From the NCBI GenBank assembly GCA_017311185.1, contig JAESUZ010005464.1:669001-733000 (forward strand): DNA of 64,000 nt, in the 5' to 3' direction. A program made the position numbers and the translations under genes. The stretch comes from Proteles cristata cristata. Taxonomy: Eukaryota > Chordata > Mammalia > Carnivora > Hyaenidae. The notes below the pieces were generated by a model. It made no database searches, was not told where the DNA came from, and saw only the letters and a program-made list of their open reading frames with translations. This document shows positions 57,598 through 64,000 of this stretch, piece after piece; the first letter of the stretch is position 1, and each line of letters begins with the position of its first letter.

Positions 57598-57812
57598 GGG
57601 TGCCTGGGTGGCTCAGCCGGCTAGGTGTCTGACTTTGGCTCAGGCCATGAGCTCGTGGTCCATTTCTTTGAGCCCCACATTGGGCTCTGTGCTGACAGCT
57701 CAGAGCTGGGAGCCTGCTTTGGATTCTGTGTCTCCCTTTCTCTCTGCACCCCCCCCCCCCCCAACTTGTGTTCTGTCTGTCTCTTTCTGTCAAAAAATAA
57801 ATAAAAATAAAT
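57598..57812 (+). mobile_element. CAN-SINE
   Basis: Head GGGTGCCTGGGTGGCTCAGCC, C-run at 57750-57762, tail AAAAAATAAATAAAAATAAAT. Confidence 0.9.
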
Positions 57813-57990
57813 GCTTCTTTATTTTTGAGAGAGAGAGTGAGAGCGAGCGAGCATGAGCTGGGGAGGGAGAGAGGAGACAGAGGACTGACATAGGCTCTGT
57901 CCTGACAGCAGCAAGCCTGACACAGGGCTTGAACTCATGAACCTTGAGATCTTGACTTGAGCTGAAGTTGGATGCTCACCCGGGCACACC
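57813..57990 (-). mobile_element. CAN-SINE, tail-to-tail with the previous one
   Basis: CTTCTTTATTTTTGAGAGAGAG start, GA middle; the head end is shortened (GATGCTCACCCGGGCACACC). Confidence 0.85.
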
Positions 57991-58148
57991 TGTTTTGTTT
58001 TGTTTTTAGTTCCGGCATAGTTAACACAAAGTGTTGTTATTAGTGTATGTTACTTACTCAGTGTTCATCACTGTAAGTGTCCTCTTAACCCACCGGTCTC
58101 ACCCATCCCCCACTCACCCACCTCCCCTCTGGTAACCACTAGTTATAA
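57991..58148 (-). mobile_element. L1 3' UTR fragment, antisense
   Basis: AGTTCCGGCATAGTTAACACAAAG, CACCGGTCTCACCCATCCCCCAC and CCCTCTGGTAACCACTAGTT match familiar antisense carnivoran L1 3' UTR text. Confidence 0.7.
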
Positions 58149-58149
58149 A

Positions 58150-58262
58150 GAACTTACACAATTAAACACCAAAAAAGGGCAGAAGACATGAACAAACATT
58201 TCCCCAAAGAAGACATCCAGGTGGCCAACAGACACATGAAAAGATGCTGAATGTCACTTATT
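58150..58262 (+). mobile_element. L1 ORF2 fragment
   Basis: GGGCAGAAGACATGAACAAACATTTCCCCAAAGAAGACATCCAGGTGGCCAACAGACACATGAAAAGATGCTGAA is classic L1 ORF2 3' text. Confidence 0.88.
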
Positions 58263-58925
58263 TATTAGTCAAGGTCATTCAGGTTTTAAATGCCCAGGTG
58301 CTGGTGGGATGGACAGCCTGAACCCACTCCAGTGTGGGATCCAGCTGTGGCATGCCCCCTGAATTTCACTTCTTGATAGGAGCCATCTATGCTAAAAGTT
58401 TCACAATTTGCGAGTCGTTATGTTTGGACCTTATACTCAAGCAGGAATGAGGTTCTGAAGGCACATGACCACAGAGAGGAAATGAATTCTGATGCTTTAT
58501 CTTTAAGATTAATGGCCGTTGACTGCTATGCAGAAATCCACATCTGCAGGCACCCACCTGCCACTGTTTGACCCCTTCAGCTGTTTAGACATGGACTCTG
58601 CTCAAGGTGCTCCTAGCCTTTGCTGTAGCTTTCATTTTTGTGTGTGAAAATGAAAACAAAGACCAGACGATCAAAGATAAACAACTGGAGAATATTTATA
58701 CAAATGTGGCTGTAACAGTAGCACACCCACTGGCCAAAAATGGTAGTAAGTAGAATACAACTGAAATAAATATAGCAGAGACCTTATAATCTCCTCCCAT
58801 GGAAACTAAGATGAAAACCGAACAAGACAGAAACTGACAATTAGCAGGCAGTTTGAAGCAAGACCACTGATGATTCAAATATCTCATTTTTCTGATGCTT
58901 TCCATTAAGTCACATGTTATATCTT
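58263..58925. other. non-coding stretch
   Basis: No repeat or exon identified. Confidence 0.4.
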
Positions 58926-58927
58926 TT

Positions 58928-59143
58928 TTTTTAAAGACTTTTATTTTGAGAGAAAATGCAAGTGGGGGAGAGGCAGAAAGAGAGAGAGAGAGTGAGAGAA
59001 AGAGAGAGAGAGAGGAGAGAGAGAATCCCAAGCAGGCTTCATGCTGTCAGTGCAGTCTGATGTGGGGCTTGAACCTATGAACTGTGAGATCATGACCTTA
59101 GCCAATGTCGGACACTTAACCAAGTGAGCCACCCAGGTGCTCA
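58928..59143 (-). mobile_element. CAN-SINE
   Basis: T-rich start, long GAGAGA tract, head ending GCCACCCAGGTGCTC; flanked by ACATGTTATATCTTT at 58912 and 59146. Confidence 0.93.
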
Positions 59144-59334
59144 AGTACATGTTATATCTTTATAAGTAGAGATTGTAAAAGAGGTTCTGAGATAGAAAAG
59201 AGAATGATGAATTTGGGCTCTCTGATTTGGTAAGTTCAATTAACATCTCTGCACTTTTTCTTTTCAGCTGTATGAAAAGATATTAGACTAGATTTGGCCT
59301 GCTGACATCTTCTATTTGGCCTTTGCCATGTTTC

Positions 59335-59580
59335 TTTTCTTTTCTTTTTTTTTTTTTTTAATTTTTAAAAAATGTTTTATTTATTTCTAGGAGAGAGAGA
59401 GAGAGACAGCGTGAGCAGGGGAGGGTCAGAGAGAGAAGGAGTCACAGACTCTGAAACAGGCTCCAGGCTCTGAGCTGGCAGTCAGAACAGAGCCCGACGC
59501 GGGGCTCGAACCCACAAACCGCGAGATCATGACCTAAGCGAAAGTCGGACGCCTAACCGACTAAGCCACCCAGGCGCTCC
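59335..59580 (-). mobile_element. young CAN-SINE
   Basis: Little-diverged, head GCCACCCAGGCGCTCC. Perfect 17-bp duplication GGCCTTTGCCATGTTTC at 59318-59334 and 59581-59597. Confidence 0.97.
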
Positions 59581-59599
59581 GGCCTTTGCCATGTTTCAT

Positions 59600-60290
59600 A
59601 AGTAGAAATTTCTTGCACATTTCATGGTTATCTGACCTTGGCTAGAAAATGGGATCCACGAGTTGGGTATTAGTTGGCTGATACTAAGTAGTAGTGCCCC
59701 TGTGTGGTGGGGCTGATCTCTGCAGGTTCCCTCTGTCCTCACCCCTCTCCATTGCTCATTCTGCCTGCTTTGATTCACTGGGTTATCAAATATGTGCTTT
59801 TGAGTTTAACACTGGCGGCTTACATGATGTTGAAAGCCTCCCTAACCCTGGTTTTCTCTCCTTAAACCCAAGTCGTTCAAGTTTCACTGTAAGAATTTTT
59901 TTTCTTTCTTCAATGAAACAAGGTCTGCAGTTCCAAGAATTTAGTCCTGCTTGTTCAGTGATGATAATCTTTGGTTATTATGTCTAGCCATTCTGAAGTT
60001 CACAAATAGGCACCTAATATGCTTGCTGGTGCTCAGCTGGGTGGCAGGGGGGAAACTCATGTCTCTGTGTCCTCCTCTTCCTCTTCCTCCTCCTCCTCTT
60101 TGAGGTGTAGGAATGGGATGCTGGGGCACAAGACAAAACTGAAAACACCACATAAACAACACAGCTTCAAAGCTGAGCTTTCCAGAGCATGGAATGTAAA
60201 ATGTGTATTTAAAAATACACTAAATTTCCTCTATAATTAAGCAATGTTACAGGTGTTTGGGCTTTAAGATTTATCCTGGTGGATTATGCT
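59600..60290. other. non-coding stretch
   Basis: Contains a (TCC/TTC)n tract near 60072-60100, which creates poly-Ser/Gly-Arg frames. No exon recognised. Confidence 0.45.
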
Positions 60291-60309
60291 GTGTTCAGGT
60301 TAGTATTTT

Positions 60310-60974
60310 TTTTTTAATATTTATTCATTTTTGAGAGTGAGAGAGAGGCAGAGAGAGAGAGAGAGAGAGAATCCCAAATAGGGTCCATGCTGTCAGCACT
60401 TAGCTGCCTCGGGGCTCGAACTCACGAACTATAATATCATGAGCTGAAACCAAGGGTTTAACGCTTAACCCACTAAGCCACCCAGGCACCCCTTAAGTGT
60501 CTGATTCTTGATTTTAGCCCACCTTTTGTGAATTCGAGCCCTGCACCTGAGCCCTGCATTAGGCTCTGTGCCGGCAGTGTGGCCCCTGCTTCAGATTCTC
60601 TCTTCCTCTCTCTCTGCCCCTCCCCAATCTGTGCATACATGCTCTCTCTCTCTCAAAATAAATAAATAAATTTAAGAAAAAAAAAAAAGAGGGCGCCTGG
60701 GTGTCTCAGTCGGTTAAGCGTCTGTCTGACTCTTGATTTCAGCTCAGTTCATAATCCCAGCATTGTGGGATCAAGCCCTGCATTGAGCTCCACTCTGAGT
60801 GTGGAGCCTCCTTGAGATTCTCTTTCCCTCTCTCTCTCCTTCTCCCTCTCTCTTTCTCCCTCCTTCTGCCCTTCTCTCCTGTTTGTGCACATTCTCTCTA
60901 AAATAAAAAATAATAATAAAAATTTAAATTAAAAAGAGTCAGACACCTAACCGACTGAGCCACCTAGATGCCCC
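60310..60974. mobile_element. compound CAN-SINE cluster
   Basis: Four SINE pieces in about 665 bp: minus 60310-60493 (head GCCACCCAGGCACCCC), plus 60494-60683 (head lost), plus 60692-60932 (head GGGCGCCTGGGTGTCTCAG, older type), minus head only 60936-60974. The sequence TCAGGTTAGTATT / TCAGGTTATTATT brackets the whole cluster at 60295 and 60975. Confidence 0.88.
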
Positions 60975-61199
60975 TCAGGTTATTATTAATATAATCATAT
61001 ACTCTAAGTGCATGCTACTACCATTTGGGCAAAGAAGTATGTGTTTTGGAGGAGTTACCTGGAGAATCAGGGTTCATCATGGGATAGCTGTATATGGAAA
61101 ACCACTTTCAGTATATTGTGCATGTATCCACATTTCTAGAATGATTTATAATGTGTGTTTGGGGGGTAGGTTATCTGCATTAGAAGGGCAGCTGCATTA

Positions 61200-61370
61200 T
61201 TTCCTTTCTGTGTCACTTTAGAAAGGCCCTTAACCTCTCCAAACACCTGGAAAAATGGTAATAATAATAGTATCCGTCTCAAAAGGCTACAACGAGGACT
61301 TGTTACAATCACATACAGTCCAAGCAGGAAGCCTGTACTTAGTAATCATGCAGGAAATACTACCAATGGT
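61200..61370 (+). repeat. MIR
   Basis: GTGTCACTTTAGAAAGGCCCTTAACCTCTCC, GGTAATAATAATAGTATCCGTCTC. Confidence 0.75.
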
Positions 61371-61518
61371 GATGAGGAGGAAGATTATGATTTGAGCTGG
61401 TCATATTTTTGCTCAAGTTGAGGGGAGTCTTATTATAATATAATCAAAAGATAGAATTTCCTTCTCTGGAATGTGACATCAGCTGTATGCCTGCATGTGG
61501 CTTGTGGAAAACCTAATT

Positions 61519-61519
<1 letters not shown>

Positions 61520-61551
<32 letters not shown>
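61520..61551 (+). repeat. (AG)n microsatellite
   Basis: Sixteen uninterrupted AG units, not part of a recognisable SINE. Confidence 0.97.
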
Positions 61552-61553
<2 letters not shown>

Positions 61554-61757
61554 AAGTATTAACAGTTAATGCCCATGAGGTATTGACATTGGTACTAATG
61601 GCCATACTAGGCAGCCTGGAATGCTCAGTCTGTCTAACAAACTAGGTTGTATCTCAAGTCCTTTGTTCCTTCCTCAAGCCCCTTTCATCTATGGCTTCCA
61701 TGATCACAGTTGGAGAGGAGGTTAATTCCTTCTTTGAAGTCCTGAGGCCTTCTCAGG

Positions 61758-61851
61758 GATGGTGCAGCATGGGGCTTCAACCCATGAACCATGAGATCAT
61801 GATCTGAGCTTAAGTCAGATGCTTAACTGATTGAGCCACCCAGGTGGCTAC
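61758..61851 (-). mobile_element. CAN-SINE head fragment
   Basis: CATGGGGCTTCAACCCATGAACCATGAGATCATG to GCCACCCAGGTGGC; tail half missing. Confidence 0.85.
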
Positions 61852-62009
61852 TATTGTCTTTATGTAGGACAAGAGAGGGACATGGCCATGTCATCTACAC
61901 CCTTTCATTTTCCACTGCTATTCTGTGAAGTCACTAAAAAAATTATTTTGCTCTCAGGCTTTAACTTTCTTAGGCTCTGTTGTTTATTGTAATATTTTAT
62001 TTTATTATT

Positions 62010-62219
62010 TTATTTTAACTTTTTTTTTATTTTTGAGAGACAGAGAGACAGAGCATGAGCAGGGGAGGGCAGAAAGGGAGGGAGACACAGAATCTGAAGC
62101 AGGCTTCAGGCTCTGAGCTGTCAGCACAGAGTCTGACATGGGGCTTGAACTCACGAACCATGAGATAATGACCTGAGCCGAAGTCGGCCGCTTAACTGAC
62201 TGAGCCACCCAGGTGCCCC
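62010..62219 (-). mobile_element. CAN-SINE
   Basis: T-rich start, GA-rich middle, head ending GCCACCCAGGTGCCCC; TATTTTATTTTATTTTAA lies on both sides. Confidence 0.93.
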
Positions 62220-62236
62220 TATTTTATTTTATTTTA

Positions 62237-62346
62237 AAGATTTAAAAATTTTTTTTAACTAATCTCTATACCCACCTTAGGGCTTGAACTCATAACCCCA
62301 ATAACAAGAGTTGCATGCTCGCTGACTGAGCCAGCCAGGTGTCCCC
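62237..62346 (-). mobile_element. short, older CAN-SINE
   Basis: CTAATCTCTATACCCACCTTAGGGC, AACAAGAGTTGCATGCTC, head GCCAGGTGTCCCC. Confidence 0.8.
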
Positions 62347-62450
62347 AGTTGTCTGAATTTCAGGGATTTGCTCCACATATTTTGCTGTTAGATTACAGGA
62401 GCAGGTATGTATTTTATTTAAAAACACAAACTCTCCGTGTTTGAATTCTT

Positions 62451-62738
62451 TTTTAAATATTTATTTTGAGAGACAGCACCTGTGTGCAAGTACGGGTGGG
62501 AGAAAGAGAGAGAGAGAGAGACAGAGAGAGAGACAGAGAGACAGAGAGAGAGACAGGGAGACAGAGAGAGAGACAGAAAGACAGAGAGAGAGACAGAGAC
62601 AGAGAGAGAGATTCCCAAGCAAGCTCCATGCTGTCAGCACAAAGCCTGACACAGGGCTTGATCCTCCAAACCATGAAATCGTGACCTGAGCTGAAATCAA
62701 GACTCCTCTTAACTGACCGAGGCACCCAGATGCCTCTC
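62451..62738 (-). mobile_element. CAN-SINE with expanded GA minisatellite
   Basis: An otherwise ordinary antisense SINE whose middle has grown to about 105 bp of GAGAGAGACA-type units (62505-62611). Flanked by TGTTTGAATTCTT at 62438 and 62741. Gives Arg/Glu-rich and Ser/Leu-rich artefact frames. Confidence 0.93.
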
Positions 62739-62754
62739 TATGTTTGAATTCTTC

Positions 62755-62915
62755 TGATGCCTCTTAATAGCTTTAGCTTTCTAATCTGTAAAATTGGAAC
62801 AATAATGGTCTTTGCCTAGCAGGTTTGTTAGGAAAGTCAGTTAGTACCTGTTAAAACTTTAAATATTGCCTGACACAGAATAAGCATGTAGTAAGCTGTT
62901 ATAATGATTGTTACC
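62755..62915 (+). repeat. MIR
   Basis: TAATCTGTAAAATTGGAACAATAATGG, TTGCCTGACACAGAATAAGCATGTAGTAAG. Confidence 0.8.
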
Positions 62916-62999
62916 AACATTTATAATAAAATAATAGGGCCTTAGTTAAAGTAACTATTTTTGAAGATTTGAAAAACACCTTAAGGTATCATTTATATA

Positions 63000-64000
63000 A
63001 TGTAATGTCTACCTGCTCAAAGTATATAGCTTAGCGGTTTTTAGCATATTTACAGAGGTCGACAGCACTGTCTTTTCACTTCACCTCATTGTAGAACATT
63101 TTCATCTTCAAAATGAGACCTTGTAACCATTGGCCATTACTCTCCATCCTCCTAGCTCCCTGCTTCCGTGCCCTGGGCAAGCACTGTTTTCTGTCTCTAT
63201 GGATGAAATATTTCATGTAGAGATAAAAAGTAGCCAGCTAGTCTGGATATTTCATATAAATGGGAGGTACTATATGTGATCTCTTACAACTGGCTTATTT
63301 CATCTAGTTTTTTGTTTTGTTTTTAAGTACACACCACACCCATTGTGGGGCTTACACTCATGGCCCTGAGATCAAGAGTTGCATGCTCTACCGATTGAGC
63401 CAGCCAGGTACCTCTCACCTGGCATGTTTTCAAGTTTCCTGCAAGCTGTAATATGTATCAGTACTTCCGTTTTATGACCCAGTAATATTCCATTTTATGA
63501 ATATACCACATCTTATGGATCCATATTTCACTGGGTACTTATTTAGGTCGTTTCTGGTTTTTGGACATTATGAATGGTGCCGTTATGGAAATTTGTGTAT
63601 AAGTTTTGTGTGCACATATGTTTTCAGTGGTCTTGGTTAAATACCTAGGTGTGAAATTGCTATGTTTAACTTTTTGAGGAAATGTCAAACAGTTTTCCAA
63701 AGTGGTTGCACCATTATGCATTCTAGTCGGTGATAGAAGAGGGTTCTAGTTGCTCTATATGCTTGCCAACATTTAACTATGTTTTTTTCTTTTTAGTTAC
63801 AGCCATTCTGGTGGATATGAACTGGTGTCTCATTATGTTTCTGTACTTGCATTTCCCTAATGACTAAAGATGTTGAGCCTCTTTTCTGTGCTTTATGGCC
63901 ATTCGTATATCTGTTTTGGAGAAAAATCTCTCCAAATCCATTGCCTATTTTAAAATTGGGCTTTCTTTTTGTTATTGAGTTGTATCCTTTATATAGTCTT
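63000..64000 (-). mobile_element. L1 3' region, antisense, split by a short SINE, runs off the right edge
   Basis: Left part CCTTGTAACCATTGGCCATTACTCTCC, GCACTGTTTTCTGTCTCTATGG; right part CCCAGTAATATTCCATTTTATGAATATACC, GAAATTGCTATGTTTAAC, AAACAGTTTTCCAAAGTGGTTGCACCATT, TGCCAACATT, CATTCTGGTGGATATGAACTGGTGTCTCATT. The SINE at 63308-63415 interrupts it. Confidence 0.92.
63308..63415 (-). mobile_element. short, older CAN-SINE nested in L1
   Basis: AAGTACACACCACACCCATTGTGGGGC, GAGATCAAGAGTTGCATGCTCTACCGATTGAGCC, head GCCAGGTACCTC. Confidence 0.85.

Noticed and set aside
57227..57793. 188-codon minus-strand frame
   Set aside because: Its N-terminal third is antisense SINE and the rest has no motif; no splice logic supports it.
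61520..61551. (AG)n as a GAGA-factor-type regulatory element
   Set aside because: A plain dinucleotide microsatellite is sufficient explanation; nothing around it supports regulation.
62418..62725. Ser/Leu-rich and Arg/Glu-rich frames of 66 to 90 codons
   Set aside because: Translations of the GA minisatellite inside a SINE.
1..64000. Functional tRNA genes
   Set aside because: The many tRNA-like boxes are all SINE heads attached to GA-rich middles and A-tails; no free-standing cloverleaf with a terminator was seen.
1..64000. CRISPR array, prophage, operon or other prokaryotic system
   Set aside because: The periodic repeats are microsatellites and SINEs, and sequence texture is mammalian throughout.

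Overview
This is a vertebrate nuclear window, almost certainly from a carnivoran mammal and most likely a cat (Felidae). The main evidence is the very dense load of tRNA-Lys-derived CAN-SINEs. Each has a head near GGCGCCTGGGTGGCTCAG, a CT/GA-rich middle and an AATAAATAAA-type A-rich tail, and about 65 to 70 copies or parts are visible on both strands. L1, L2, MIR and simple repeats make up most of the rest. There are no bacterial-type operons, CRISPR arrays, rRNA genes or functional tRNA genes. Nearly all open frames longer than 60 codons are SINE, L1 or CpG-island artefacts.

One protein-coding gene is recognisable: GRAMD2B (also called GRAMD3), on the minus strand, represented by two alternative first coding exons. 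The downstream one (11045-11127) lies in a strong CpG island (about 10880-11620) and encodes a start matching the canonical GRAMD2B N-terminus (MTELQQDVED...). The upstream one (54038-54162) lies in a small CpG-rich patch and encodes an alternative N-terminus (MVKKRLPSSD...). Both end at a GT donor in the same codon phase, after two bases of a codon, as two first exons feeding one shared second exon must. The shared exons with the GRAM domain and membrane anchor are not seen. They should lie beyond position 1, because transcription runs towards low coordinates.

Layout: 1-11044 is the beginning of the common first intron, rich in SINEs. It also holds a 95-bp near-perfect inverted repeat (1323-1417) shaped like a pri-miRNA. 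11045-11620 is the CpG-island promoter and exon. 11621-54037 is intron for the long isoform and 5' flank for the short one. It has repeat-poor stretches (about 18000-22500, 26400-28560, 30000-32550, 35370-38190, 39490-41930) and an L1-rich stretch (41930-51740). 54038-54300 is the alternative first exon with its GC box. 54300-64000 is upstream flank with SINEs and an antisense L1 reaching the right edge.

No new coding system is evident. The items most worth a second look are the miRNA-like hairpin, the paired alternative promoters with matched splice phase, a long out-of-frame upstream ORF overlapping the CpG-island start codon, and several unusual SINE structures: inverted pairs, a dimer, and a tandem triplication inside one target-site duplication. 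All repeat family names were assigned by eye and all coordinates of repeats are approximate to a few bases.
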